A DNA stretch of 64,000 bases from an uncultured Bacilli bacterium (GCA_934101115.1 CAKOPW010000008.1:4367-68366), one strand, 5' to 3'. Counted from the first letter of the stretch, positions 8,451-17,899 are shown. Made by a program: numbers and translations. The notes: a model not told the origin generated them from the sequence alone.

Positions 8451-8855
8451 TTAGGCAATTCGATGCCATATGTATACTGCTAGGTATGGTGGCATATTAT
8501 TGTGTGGCTGATTTCCTCCAGTTGGCATAGTCACACATAAAGAATTTCCTTCACCACTTCCCTCCACCTGTCCAATTCTGTAAGGATAACCATTTCCTCC
8601 ATTGTTGTAAGTACTGTGGACATGCTCAGCTAATTCATCAACTGTTAAAGTATGATTTATTTCTCCACCTATTGTACCTAATGCAAAGATATCCCCACAT
8701 CCTAAAAGAAACTTGTCTTTTATTAACTCCCAAGTTCCACCATATAAACTGGCTGGACTTGTATCACTATCAGTAATATAAAAAAATCCTATTGGATAAT
8801 AGGGATATGGGTAGTATACATTTCCATCTCGTTTAAATCTTATACTTTTATTCAT
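8451..8855 (-). CDS. Tail-tip/receptor-binding protein, paralogue 3
   Basis: 134 aa, one of three tandem paralogues. Shared frame: YPYPYYPIGFFYI, then SPASLYGGTWELIKDKFLLG, a variable centre including HTLTVDELAEHVHS, and C-terminal NNMPPYLAVYIWHRIA. The GG.H...E.P.H.H centre and the NMPPY ending are typical of collar-like C-terminal domains of phage tail fibres. The centre differs from its neighbours while the ends are conserved, as in receptor-binding sets. No clear ribosome site precedes the ATG; coupling to the upstream gene is likely. Confidence 0.7.
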   Translation of the reverse strand: MNKSIRFKRDGNVYYPYPYYPIGFFYITDSDTSPASLYGGTWELIKDKFLLGCGDIFALGTIGGEINHTLTVDELAEHVHSTYNNGGNGYPYRIGQVEGSGEGNSLCVTMPTGGNQPHNNMPPYLAVYIWHRIA

Positions 8856-8864
8856 TAAAATAAC

Positions 8865-9278
8865 TTATTCAGATATTTTTCTCCACAAGTAGACCGCTAA
8901 ATATGGTGGCATGTTTGATATTGGTTCATCTGAATCATATCCAAAATCTTGAAGGCACGAATTATAAAATCCTTCTCCTACATTTCCACCAGTCCATACT
9001 GAGTAACTTAATAAGCCTCCTTTGTAAGCATTTGATACCGTAGTTCTTCCTGGTAAGTTTTCTTGCTTTATTACATGACTAGAACTACCTCCTGAAACAC
9101 CTTTTTCATATATATTACCCGCTCCGATTAAAAACTTGTCTTTTATTAATTCCCATGTGCCTCCATATATGCTCGCTGGACTTATATCTCCAATTGTGAT
9201 AAAAATAAAACCTATTGGAAAATAACAATTAGGATAATATTTATCAGTTCCACTTTTAAATTGAAATATTTTCTTCAT
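8865..9278 (-). CDS. Tail-tip/receptor-binding protein, paralogue 2
   Basis: Shares the frame YFPIGFIFIT, SPASIYGGTWELIKDKFLIG and SNMPPYLAVYLWRKI with its neighbours, but the centre (QENLPGRTTVSNAYKGG) is different and lacks the second His cluster of the other two. A 63-bp stretch (9121-9183) is identical to 9561-9623 in paralogue 1, evidence of recent duplication or gene conversion. A longer frame begins with TTG at 9311 inside the upstream gene; ATG at 9278 is chosen although its ribosome site is weak. Confidence 0.65.
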   Translation of the reverse strand: MKKIFQFKSGTDKYYPNCYFPIGFIFITIGDISPASIYGGTWELIKDKFLIGAGNIYEKGVSGGSSSHVIKQENLPGRTTVSNAYKGGLLSYSVWTGGNVGEGFYNSCLQDFGYDSDEPISNMPPYLAVYLWRKISE

Positions 9279-9292
9279 TTTTGTTTTTTTGT

Positions 9293-9721
9293 TTAAGCAA
9301 TTCTTCTCCAAATATAAACTGCTAGGTATGGTGGCATATTGTTATGAGCTTGCGAACCACCAACAGCACTTGTTGATAAATATTTTTGTTTTTCAATAAT
9401 CCCATTTGTTGCTATTTCTGTTCTTATATCTCCATATCCTAATCCACCAACGCTGGTATACATTGTACTTGGCGTTGGATGATCATGGATAGGCATTTCT
9501 GATTCACTTAAAATGTGAGCTTCTTCTCCACCAGTTATACCTAATGCATATTTATTTCCAGCTCCGATTAAAAACTTGTCTTTTATTAATTCCCATGTGC
9601 CTCCATATATGCTCGCTGGACTTGTTTCATCCATAGTCAAATATATAAATCCTACTGGGTAATATGGGTATGGATAAAATCTGTCATTTTGTCTTTTTAA
9701 ATATCCACCCAAATTAGGCAT
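9293..9721 (-). CDS. Tail-tip/receptor-binding protein, paralogue 1
   Basis: About 142 aa. Frame residues YPYPYYPVGFIYLT, SPASIYGGTWELIKDKFLIG, a centre with LSESEMPIHDHPTP, and NNMPPYLAVYIWRRIA. Start ATG at 9721, preceded by AGGTGATATAT. A GTG start three codons earlier is possible. The repeat-containing short ORF lies just upstream, and its reading frame after tract slippage would decide where ribosomes terminate relative to this start. Confidence 0.72.
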   Translation of the reverse strand: MPNLGGYLKRQNDRFYPYPYYPVGFIYLTMDETSPASIYGGTWELIKDKFLIGAGNKYALGITGGEEAHILSESEMPIHDHPTPSTMYTSVGGLGYGDIRTEIATNGIIEKQKYLSTSAVGGSQAHNNMPPYLAVYIWRRIA

Positions 9722-9739
9722 ATATATCACCTATGTTAC

Positions 9740-9964
9740 TTAAACTACTTCCTCCAATCTTTTTGAAGGAATAAAAAAGGAAGAAACTAAATAAGTTCCC
9801 TCCTCTCTTGAAATATATTTTTGGCGTAAGCCATGTATGTATGTATGTATGTATGTATGTATGTATGTATGTATGTATGTATGTATGTATGTATGTATGT
9901 ATGTATGTATAAGCATACGATTTATATTTATTTTTTGCAATATCTTTTTAATACTTTTTTTCAT
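9740..9964 (-). CDS. Short ORF made largely of a tetranucleotide repeat (HTYI repeats)
   Basis: 74 codons beginning with ATG at 9964, preceded by AAAGAAAGGT. The basic start MKKSIKKILQKI leads into six copies of His-Thr-Tyr-Ile encoded by the ATAC tract, then an ordinary tail ending in LEEVV. Because the unit is 4 nt, all frames through the tract stay open and each slippage step changes the downstream frame. It may be a real peptide, a leader that couples translation to the tail-tip genes, or simply a remnant. No similarity is recognised. Confidence 0.45.
   Translation of the reverse strand: MKKSIKKILQKININRMLIHTYIHTYIHTYIHTYIHTYIHTYIHGLRQKYISREEGTYLVSSFFIPSKRLEEVV
9833..9910. repeat. Tetranucleotide microsatellite, 19.5 copies of ATGT
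   Basis: A perfect uninterrupted tract of 78 nt, the only long microsatellite noticed in the window. It lies inside a translatable short ORF just upstream of the tail-tip paralogues. Confidence 0.98.
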
Positions 9965-9979
9965 TTTTTACCTTTCTTT

Positions 9980-11767
9980 CTATTCAAAAGATTCTATTAC
10001 TTCGTATTCTAGAATTGGAACGCCATCAATTTGAATTGCTCCACCAGTTTCATTATTATATTTTCCACCAAACGAAACACCATTTTCAGCATAAGCGACT
10101 AATGGTTTACCACTTGCTAAAGTTAATGAAAATACAACTGTTGATAGCTCATCTTTAACTATAACTTGAATAAGATATGTTTTACTAATATCAAAGCCAA
10201 TATCAGTATCTCCCTTTATATTAGCATCTATTGTAAATTTATTATTATCTAAAACTACATTTAGCGGTGTTGTACCTTGCGTAAAATCCGAATCTGAAGT
10301 GCTTTTATATTGATAACTAACACTCTTTATTGTATTATTTACTTCGCCAAATGAGTTATTCCAAATTTTTCCTTCGCAATGAATTTTTGTTGATTCTGAT
10401 ACTCCGGTTTCTTTATTATTTTTATCTACTCTTTTTGCAGTTCCACTTAATTTTACTAAATCTTCATATTCATAAAGATTTTCTATTACTTTGTCTACTG
10501 CTTTTGAAAATGATCGTTTATCTACTGCAAATACAGTTAATACGTTATTAAGATTACCTTTTGAACAATCTTTAATCATAAATACATCTTCAGTATCCGA
10601 ATAATCCACTTTGCTTACTCCGGCAGAAGCTGATGCATAATAACGCATTGATGACCCTTTTTGAGCTATTGCTTTAAGTGAATTTGGAATACTGATTTTT
10701 AATGTAGAATATCCTTTGATTAAAGCTTGATTATTTCCTGTCAAAGCTAAAGTTTTTTCGTTTATATCTTCATAATTAAATGATGAAAAGCTTGGACTAC
10801 ATAGTTCTGCAGAAAGTGAATATTTAGTTTCTATAGTTTGCACAATATGATTATCATATTCACAATATAAAACTGCATTTGATTCTGAAGATTCAGGAAT
10901 ACTTTTATATAAAACATCATTATCAAGTTCAGGAGTAAATAAAATATTTTCTCCAGATCCACTTTGATAATTTAACTTACTAAATAGGTCTTGCCCATTT
11001 ATGTTTTTTTGTTTTAAATGAATATTTATTGCTCTATTTAATGGATTATATATATAACTTTGCAATGCTTCTTTTTCAACTATAAATGATGGAGTAGCTT
11101 GCTTAATATAAGGATATTGATATGTTCTTACAGCAACTACATTTGAATATCCTCTATAAACTCCATTTGATGCATTTGCTCGAACATAATATTGAGTGTT
11201 TGCTGTTAAACCTGTAAAAGTTCCACTTTGTCCAATAGTTTCTATTTTGTTAGTACATTCTGCATCAGTAAATATATCTGTGTAATAATCTACTATAGGC
11301 GCTCCACCATCTAAATAAACACTAAAAAAGCTATAAATGGAAGTTTCAGTAATATCACTTAAAGATGGATTATTCAATATTGGTGCTATTGTAGCTTCAC
11401 CAGCATCAATAACTCCTACAAATTCAGCATTACCAAAGGCCGTATCAGATGATGGCATTTTAATAAGTATTTGTTGATTTCCTTCACATGACCAGCTCAA
11501 CTCGTTTATTCCAAACGATGTATATACTGAATTTTTTGTAAAATCTACATAATGACTTAAACTAGCTGTTTGTTTTGAACCATTTATTGTAATATCAATT
11601 GTTTTTTTGCTTGCAGAATAAGATCTTGTTGAATCAATTCTTGTTCCTTCAACAGCAGTTATTTTTATATTTCCGTTTCCTGCCTCATAAGTAACTCTTA
11701 AACGAGCTTTATTTTTAAATGTTGAAGAATTAGGAGCAGAACTACATGTTAATATTATTTGTGCCAT
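9980..11767 (-). CDS. Large tail structural protein with fibronectin-type region (DUF859-like)
   Basis: 595 aa. The N-terminal 140 residues are beta-rich, followed by a Fn3-like stretch (NPSLSDITETSIYSF ... YYVRANASNGVYRGYSN). The C-terminus has GKPLVAYAENGVSFGGKY and ends with an IDGVPILEYEV segment, like DUF859-type siphovirus proteins. Probably a baseplate or fibre shaft component exposed on the virion. It sits between the tail endopeptidase-position protein and the tail-tip paralogues. Confidence 0.65.
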   Translation of the reverse strand: MAQIILTCSSAPNSSTFKNKARLRVTYEAGNGNIKITAVEGTRIDSTRSYSASKKTIDITINGSKQTASLSHYVDFTKNSVYTSFGINELSWSCEGNQQILIKMPSSDTAFGNAEFVGVIDAGEATIAPILNNPSLSDITETSIYSFFSVYLDGGAPIVDYYTDIFTDAECTNKIETIGQSGTFTGLTANTQYYVRANASNGVYRGYSNVVAVRTYQYPYIKQATPSFIVEKEALQSYIYNPLNRAINIHLKQKNINGQDLFSKLNYQSGSGENILFTPELDNDVLYKSIPESSESNAVLYCEYDNHIVQTIETKYSLSAELCSPSFSSFNYEDINEKTLALTGNNQALIKGYSTLKISIPNSLKAIAQKGSSMRYYASASAGVSKVDYSDTEDVFMIKDCSKGNLNNVLTVFAVDKRSFSKAVDKVIENLYEYEDLVKLSGTAKRVDKNNKETGVSESTKIHCEGKIWNNSFGEVNNTIKSVSYQYKSTSDSDFTQGTTPLNVVLDNNKFTIDANIKGDTDIGFDISKTYLIQVIVKDELSTVVFSLTLASGKPLVAYAENGVSFGGKYNNETGGAIQIDGVPILEYEVIESFE

Positions 11768-11777
11768 ATTATTCCTC

Positions 11778-13721
11778 CTATCCTAATGGGTTCCAAATTG
11801 TCCAAACTTGCTCATCAACTTTTTTATCAAGTAAATTTGAGTGTTGGAACTCATCTTTTACAACCATATTTTTTGCTTCTCCACCATTTTCATTAAAGTT
11901 AAATGGTTTTTCATTAGTTTGTGTATTTTTAATACATATCTCATTATGGTTTGCTATTAGTTTTACTTTAGAATTACTTGAAGTAATGCTTATACCTTTA
12001 CCAATATTGACTGTATCTGTAACTGTTTCATTTTGATTTTGTGAATACGCTAATTTTACTGAACCAGCATTACCCATAATATCATATATCTCCGCAGCAT
12101 TATCGGTATCACTTATAAAACTTAAAGTAATATGATTATCAAGAATGTTAATTGGATCAATATCATCAACACCTGTTTGAAACAATTCAACAGAATTAGT
12201 ATTTTTTAATTCATATTCTTTATCGTTTATTGCAACTTTTACATTAGCTAAAGAGTTTAGAATCTTATAATAAAAGCTAATAGTATATTTACCATTAGCT
12301 ATCGTTTCTTCTTGATATAATGTATTATTTTGAAGCATTATTGAATAACCATTTGCAGCATCAGTATTTTGTTTTCTTACGACATTTCCATACCAAAATT
12401 CAAAAAGTTGGCCTTCTTCTAACACATCAGTTGCACTAAAGTTTGTATTCCTAAATATATTATTTCCACCAGCTTCAGAAAAAGTATTTGTTATACCACT
12501 TTCTGCATTAGCCACTAGAATTTCAACACTTTTTTTATCAAAGTAATTGGTTTCTATGTTTTCATTAGTTTTATTTATTTCCGTTGTTGCTTTCTCAATA
12601 GAAATCTCCACTGAATCAGTTCTTTGTTTGATTTTTGATATTTCACTAGAATTTTCATTGACCTCAGAATTAACTAACTCAATTAATTTTGCGTTTTTAT
12701 CCACTTTGGCACTTGTTTCATTTATTACTTGAATTACATTAGTTCCCTTACTTAAATCAGTATTAGTTTCATTTATTGCTTCAGCAGATAATGTAATTTG
12801 ATAATTTTCATCATCATCTATATCTCCACCTAAATAACTAATTTTTCTAGTCATTACAAATGATTCTAATTCATTACCATAAATATCAGTATATTGTACT
12901 ATATCTCCAAGTTTAATTGACAATTTATTATCAATTAATTTAGAAGTCATTTTAAATACTACAAATTCCAAATCTTTAACTTGATTATATATAGGAATAA
13001 TTGTTGTTTCTCTCAAATCTTCAGTAGTTGTCGTATCTTGTGGATCAATAATATAATTATTATCAATTTTAAATTCTACAGGATTCTCTGGTTTAGTTTT
13101 TGGATAATATACTATATCCTCAATATCGCCCCTACCAAGTACTACCAGATTTACTTTACTTGTTTTGTTCTTCTCGGAAGTTAAGGAATCCCAGTCTTTA
13201 ACAACAAATTTATTATTTGTGAACCATTTAAAACAAAACTTATCATTTTCATCAGTTTCAATCCAACTTGCACCAGCTTGAGCAATAAGACACAATACAT
13301 CACGATTTTTCTTATTTGTTCCAATATATGGCTCTGCTTCTAAAATTAAGTCACTATTTGGGAAATCATCATCAATGAATAACACATTACAATTTTCATA
13401 AATAGCATTTCTCCACTCTTTTAATGTCATTGGCCATAAATATAAACTTGAATCATAGTCTGAATCAAGTTTATATTTTATATCATAACAACTTAACTTT
13501 ATATTTACCTTCTCTTGAACTGGCTTTACATCATACACATAAAATGAACCAAATTTAGTTTTTATCCATTGATTTTTTAATGCGCTATATTCATTAGTAT
13601 CATTTAACATCTGTATTGTTGCTTTGCCTAACTCACAAGTACCAATTATATTTTTGTTAGAGATAGCAGTCGTTTCATATTCAAATGATTGAATCATTTT
13701 ATTGTCATATTCTTCTATCAT
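11778..13721 (-). CDS. Tail-associated protein in the Tal/endopeptidase-tail position
   Basis: 647 aa. The N-terminal 330 residues (FEYETTAISNKNI ... VYDVKPVQEKVNIKLSCYD ... LWPMTLKEW) look like the hub domain of phage minor structural tail proteins. A helical coiled coil follows at about 345-390 (ELVNSEVNENSSEISKIK), then a beta-rich C-terminus. The order tape measure, distal-tail-type protein, then this gene is that of Dit-Tal in siphoviruses. No clear peptidase motif is seen. The stop lies 10 nt from the next gene. Confidence 0.65.
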   Translation of the reverse strand: MIEEYDNKMIQSFEYETTAISNKNIIGTCELGKATIQMLNDTNEYSALKNQWIKTKFGSFYVYDVKPVQEKVNIKLSCYDIKYKLDSDYDSSLYLWPMTLKEWRNAIYENCNVLFIDDDFPNSDLILEAEPYIGTNKKNRDVLCLIAQAGASWIETDENDKFCFKWFTNNKFVVKDWDSLTSEKNKTSKVNLVVLGRGDIEDIVYYPKTKPENPVEFKIDNNYIIDPQDTTTTEDLRETTIIPIYNQVKDLEFVVFKMTSKLIDNKLSIKLGDIVQYTDIYGNELESFVMTRKISYLGGDIDDDENYQITLSAEAINETNTDLSKGTNVIQVINETSAKVDKNAKLIELVNSEVNENSSEISKIKQRTDSVEISIEKATTEINKTNENIETNYFDKKSVEILVANAESGITNTFSEAGGNNIFRNTNFSATDVLEEGQLFEFWYGNVVRKQNTDAANGYSIMLQNNTLYQEETIANGKYTISFYYKILNSLANVKVAINDKEYELKNTNSVELFQTGVDDIDPINILDNHITLSFISDTDNAAEIYDIMGNAGSVKLAYSQNQNETVTDTVNIGKGISITSSNSKVKLIANHNEICIKNTQTNEKPFNFNENGGEAKNMVVKDEFQHSNLLDKKVDEQVWTIWNPLG

Positions 13722-14137
13722 TCGTTAACGTCTCCATATCCTGTGAAATTAATTGTAAAAGGTTCATATTCAATATTGTCCGTATTGTTATCTTCTGGTA
13801 ATTGGTGCCAAGGAGGGTTTATCTTTTGAACATAAAATTCTCTTGTAATAAATTTGTTTAAATACTTTTCAAAATAATAAATTTTTATTTTTGCCTCTCT
13901 TATAATTTCTAACAATGGAAACAATTCTTTTTGAGTTAATCTTTTACATATATCTAAAGTTGCTGCTGGAACTTCTCCTGCTCGTACTCTAACTAAATAA
14001 GCAGTAGTGGCTCCTCTTTCACCGACTTTTTCCAAATCTGTTAAAGTAGGTCCTTGAGTTCCAGCTGGCAACCACTCATAAGGTAATTCAAATGTTTTAT
14101 TTGGGTTCTTTATACTTATAAACTTTATTTTATCCAT
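13718..14137 (-). CDS. Small tail protein (distal tail/DUF6711-like)
   Basis: 139 aa. Features LPYEWLPAGTQGPTLTDLEKV, then GATTAYLVRVRAGEVPAATL and a C-terminal beta region ending in FTINFTGYGDV. I associate this with DUF6711-type phage tail proteins but not firmly. Its stop overlaps the next gene start (ATGA-type, 4 nt). Position just after the tape measure suggests a tail-tube-to-baseplate adaptor. Confidence 0.55.
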   Translation of the reverse strand: MDKIKFISIKNPNKTFELPYEWLPAGTQGPTLTDLEKVGERGATTAYLVRVRAGEVPAATLDICKRLTQKELFPLLEIIREAKIKIYYFEKYLNKFITREFYVQKINPPWHQLPEDNNTDNIEYEPFTINFTGYGDVNE

Positions 14138-14152
14138 ATGCTATAACCACCT

Positions 14153-16852
14153 CTATGCTAATAGAAATTGAGTGCCAGTTTCTTTCTCATATTTCTTTAT
14201 TTCTTCTACAGCCATTTTTCCAAAGTTTTCATTTCCAAACTGTAATATAAATTGCCAATTTTTAAGAACTATTTCTCTATCTTGACCATTTATTCCAATT
14301 TTTTCTAAAAACTCTGCTAATACTTCTCTATTTGCTTGTTTTATAGTATCTAATGGTGCTTCAATATTTGTTCCATGTTTTTGATCTCCCAAGATAGCTG
14401 CAAATTCTTGTCTTGGAGGAATTACAGCACCCTTTGCTAATCTTGGCATACTAACTCTTCCTAGATTTACTTCTGTAAACTTTCCTATCTCAACTCCTGG
14501 TATTTTATTGGCTGTTTTTATAATTTTGTTGATAGCCTTAATTGGAAGATTCATCATTCCTTCAAACATAGATATAATTGAATTGATAACACCTTCTATT
14601 GCTGAAATTACAATATTAGGAACTGTCTTTGTAAAGAATTTCTTTAATGTATTTCCAAATTCAGTCAATTTATCTGGTATTGTTTTAGTAAAAAATGTCT
14701 TAAATGCATTTCCTAGTCCATCAATTACATTTGTTTTCCACCAATTTTTAAATTTTTGCCCCATAGTTTGATATTTGTCAGGATTCATACCTTCTTTTAA
14801 ATCATTTGGTAAATCTTCCATAAATGTTTCTTGTGAAGCATCACTCATACGGCTCATTGCTTGTTCAATTTTGTCTCTTGCATCTTCTGCTGATAACTCG
14901 CCACGATTATAGGCATCAACAACAGCTTTTTTATATTCATCATAATTTCCTTTTTCTGCTGCTATAGCTAACTGATTTTTCCAAGAAGCATCTATTTCTG
15001 CTTTTTTTGCTTCAGATAAAGTATCTGTTGCTGCAGTTAACTCATCTTGTGCTTTTTTGTTATTTAAGTAAGCTTTATAAACTTCTTTTTGAGAATTGTT
15101 CATATCACTATATTTTAAAGTTCCATTCTCTACTGCTTTATTTAATGCTTCTCCAGATAATCCGGTTTTTTTCTCAGCATCTTCTAGTTTTTTCATTGCG
15201 CTGTCTGCATTATCAACAGCATTAATATAACTTTCGTTCGCATTTATATAATCTTCCTGTGCTTTATTTAATTGCTCTTGTGCATCTTTTGTTGATAAAA
15301 TTGCATCTTTTTCTGTAAAAAACTTTATTGTAATTGCTGCAATAGTAGTTAATAAAGTCATGATTAAGGCAATTACAGCTCCTATTCCTAGTGTTGCTGC
15401 AGAAATTCCAGTTGCTATTGCATATCCAAGTGCTATTGCTGCTGCTCCTAATGCAGCCATTCCAACTTTAATGATTTTTTGTTTAGCATCTAAATCATCC
15501 CAATTAGTTACTAATTTAGATATACTTCCAACCATTAGTAGTAATCCGGCTATGGCAATTGTGGAACCTGTTCCTACCTTATTAAAACTTTTAGTTCCAT
15601 CCTCACCAACAGTAACAAATAACTTTGATATAGTTTTTAATATTCCTGTAATAGGTTTAAATGATTCAACAAAATGACTTATTTTAGCTACTGCAAAAAT
15701 TGTTCCCATCAATATTGCTATCCCTGCAACTAAAGCTTTATGTTTTTTTGCGTATTCATAACTATCTACAACAAAGTCTTTTATTCTATTCATTATGTTA
15801 AGTAATTTCTCACTATATGTAATTTCACCTGAATAATCTATTGTCGAGCCACTTTGCGCTGATGAAGCACTATTGGAAGAAGATGGTGAAGAAATAACTT
15901 CTAATGTATCAATTGAGCTTAGAGAGCCACTTGCTTTTTTTGCACTTGAAGCAGTTTTGTTTAATGCTCCACTCAATTTTTTTGCATCTTTTGTAGCATC
16001 TTTTAAACTTGTTCCAAACAAATTCGCTACAAACATTGCTATTGTTCCCGTAATTTTACTTAACGCATTCATAAGAACATTAATTGCTGGTAAACAAGCA
16101 TTATAAATTGGTGCAAATGCAGTCATTAAGTTTGCTTTAATTTGATTTAAGGAAGAAGAAAACTCATTGTTTGACTTTAATATACTAACAAAACCATTTC
16201 TCAATGAAGTTAATGAATTTCTTAACATATTAAAGATGGCAACCCCTCCTATAAGTCTTGTCATCCTACTTTTAAATCTATCTATTTTGTCTCCTACTTT
16301 AGATATCTGATTTCCGAAAATATTAACAGATTTATGATTCATTGAATTAGTAATTTCTTCTTTTAGTCTAGCTGCATTTTCTTTATTGTTTTGCAATTTA
16401 CTATTTAATTCTTCTAATTTAAAATTCAAATCTTGTACTTCATTACTAGATTCTCTTGAAGTTTTCATCTCAGTTTTTATTTCACTATTTATTTGAGTTA
16501 AATCAATTTTTGCTTGATTAAGGTTAGCTAACTCTTTATCATCAGCTGTTGTAATAAACTTATGGCTTTGAATTTCTTTAATCTTATTTAAAACTTTATC
16601 AAGTTCTTTTTCGTTTTGTTTTAGTTGAGTATCAAGCTCTTTTAAACTTGGTGGAACAACACTACCATTTTTTATCGCTTCTAATTTGCTTTTTACTTTT
16701 GATATTGCATTTTCTTGATTCTTAATACTTTGAACACTTTTATTATATTTATCAACTAATTTTTGAGTTTCATCTGTCATTTTTTGAAAATCTTTTTTTA
16801 TTTGATTATAGTTCATTTTAGTATTAACAACTACTGCGTGTTCACTTGCCAG
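14153..16852 (-). CDS. Tail tape measure protein (probable CTG start)
   Basis: About 899 aa. A long N-terminal coiled coil (residues 1-190), hydrophobic segments in the middle (LVAGIAILMGTIFAVAKI and an Ala/Ile-rich block at about 455-510), a second coiled region, and a phage-type C-terminus. It sets tail length and may assist DNA entry. The first ATG (16816) has no ribosome site. In frame 12 codons earlier, CTG at 16852 is preceded by AGAGGTGATTTA at ideal spacing, giving the N-terminus MASEHAVVVNTKMN. I therefore extend the gene to 16852; if wrong, the start is 16816. Confidence 0.85.
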   Translation of the reverse strand: MASEHAVVVNTKMNYNQIKKDFQKMTDETQKLVDKYNKSVQSIKNQENAISKVKSKLEAIKNGSVVPPSLKELDTQLKQNEKELDKVLNKIKEIQSHKFITTADDKELANLNQAKIDLTQINSEIKTEMKTSRESSNEVQDLNFKLEELNSKLQNNKENAARLKEEITNSMNHKSVNIFGNQISKVGDKIDRFKSRMTRLIGGVAIFNMLRNSLTSLRNGFVSILKSNNEFSSSLNQIKANLMTAFAPIYNACLPAINVLMNALSKITGTIAMFVANLFGTSLKDATKDAKKLSGALNKTASSAKKASGSLSSIDTLEVISSPSSSNSASSAQSGSTIDYSGEITYSEKLLNIMNRIKDFVVDSYEYAKKHKALVAGIAILMGTIFAVAKISHFVESFKPITGILKTISKLFVTVGEDGTKSFNKVGTGSTIAIAGLLLMVGSISKLVTNWDDLDAKQKIIKVGMAALGAAAIALGYAIATGISAATLGIGAVIALIMTLLTTIAAITIKFFTEKDAILSTKDAQEQLNKAQEDYINANESYINAVDNADSAMKKLEDAEKKTGLSGEALNKAVENGTLKYSDMNNSQKEVYKAYLNNKKAQDELTAATDTLSEAKKAEIDASWKNQLAIAAEKGNYDEYKKAVVDAYNRGELSAEDARDKIEQAMSRMSDASQETFMEDLPNDLKEGMNPDKYQTMGQKFKNWWKTNVIDGLGNAFKTFFTKTIPDKLTEFGNTLKKFFTKTVPNIVISAIEGVINSIISMFEGMMNLPIKAINKIIKTANKIPGVEIGKFTEVNLGRVSMPRLAKGAVIPPRQEFAAILGDQKHGTNIEAPLDTIKQANREVLAEFLEKIGINGQDREIVLKNWQFILQFGNENFGKMAVEEIKKYEKETGTQFLLA

Positions 16853-16862
16853 TAAATCACCT

Positions 16863-17438
16863 CTATTTCTTATTTAATTTTTTCCAAGTATTTAGGAACT
16901 CACTTTTTTCATTAGATACTTTTGCATTTGATTCTTCTAATTCAACTAATTTCTTTATTTTATTGTAATTTGCTTTTTCTTCTTTAGTTAATTTACCTTC
17001 GTTTTTTCTTTTTCTGTAATAAACTAATTCCCCAAAAGTGCAATCAGATGACATATCCATAAAAAGAGAAAGAAATACCCACCAATGCAAATTTACTTTA
17101 TCGGATAAATCTATATGATGAGTTTGGTTGATACCACTAAAGATATAATTTCCATCCTTTTTAAAAGAATAGACTCTTTTTTTTGTTGCTTCTTCTACAT
17201 CTTCTGTGCCACCATCTATAAATTTAATTCCTTTTCTTATTGCTTCTAGCATATCTTCCTTTAAAGGTTGTTCTTTATATAGATTAGTAATCAATATGTG
17301 CAACTGTTCATTATGAGTTAGTTCATTATCTTCAAATGCCATTAATATTTTTATAATTGTCTTATAATCATAATTAATATTATAAATATTCTCGTTTACT
17401 TTTATTTTTGTAGGAAGTTTATCTATTAATATATTCAT
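16863..17438 (-). CDS. Gp15-family tail protein (tail assembly chaperone position)
   Basis: 191 aa. Resembles bacteriophage Gp15: IKVNENIYNINYDYKTIIKILMAFED, then VNLHWWVFLSLFMDM and ELVYYRKRKNEGKL. These proteins lie between the tail-tube chaperone and the tape measure. The start overlaps the previous stop as TAATG, indicating coupled translation. No slippery sequence was identified, so separate chaperones rather than a programmed frameshift fusion are assumed. Confidence 0.8.
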   Translation of the reverse strand: MNILIDKLPTKIKVNENIYNINYDYKTIIKILMAFEDNELTHNEQLHILITNLYKEQPLKEDMLEAIRKGIKFIDGGTEDVEEATKKRVYSFKKDGNYIFSGINQTHHIDLSDKVNLHWWVFLSLFMDMSSDCTFGELVYYRKRKNEGKLTKEEKANYNKIKKLVELEESNAKVSNEKSEFLNTWKKLNKK

Positions 17439-17899
17439 TATTCCATCACATCTGAATTAGTAGACTCAAGATATTTATCTACTTTTGCATTTCTATTCTT
17501 TTGAACAAATGGAATAACATATTCAAGCAAAGGCATTAATGATTCAATATCTTTAGTTCCTTGTGTAAAACATTCTATAGTTTCTTTTCCAAAAATGTTC
17601 TCTAGTTTAGTAATGCACGATTCAACTGCCTCGTACTCTATTTTAAATACTGAATTTAATTTTTCTATTTCTTTTCCGGCAGCCTCAAATTCTTCCACAG
17701 TGGAATTATTAGAAAGTCTAGTTACATCAATATCTTTAAATTCATCTAATTCATTAATAGATAATTGAAGTTCGGATAAAATTTCTGCTAAACTTTTCAT
17801 TATTGTTGAATCGTTTGGATTAAATTTGATTTCTCCTATTTTAACTCCATCTTCGTTTACAATATCTTCTCTTATCAAATTGTCTTTTATTTTTATCAT
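17438..17899 (-). CDS. Tail assembly chaperone-like protein
   Basis: 153 aa acidic, helical protein (DNLIREDIVNEDGVKIGEI ... IECFTQGTKDIESLMPLL). Located between the tail tube and Gp15 genes, where siphoviruses encode the gpG-type chaperone that coats the tape measure. Ribosome site GAGGATACTT before ATG. The function call rests on order and composition only. Confidence 0.6.
   Translation of the reverse strand: MIKIKDNLIREDIVNEDGVKIGEIKFNPNDSTIMKSLAEILSELQLSINELDEFKDIDVTRLSNNSTVEEFEAAGKEIEKLNSVFKIEYEAVESCITKLENIFGKETIECFTQGTKDIESLMPLLEYVIPFVQKNRNAKVDKYLESTNSDVME

Noticed and set aside
9833..9910. Tandem repeats as a CRISPR array
   Set aside because: Units are 4 nt without spacers; no cas genes in the window. 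No CRISPR array seen anywhere.
9837..10034. Plus-strand ORF with repeated Met-Tyr-Val-Cys
   Set aside because: It is only the other strand of the ATGT microsatellite, without a ribosome site; the minus-strand ORF has one.
17438..17899. Programmed frameshift joining the two tail chaperone genes
   Set aside because: No slippery heptamer seen at the junction; a TAATG overlap explains the arrangement.
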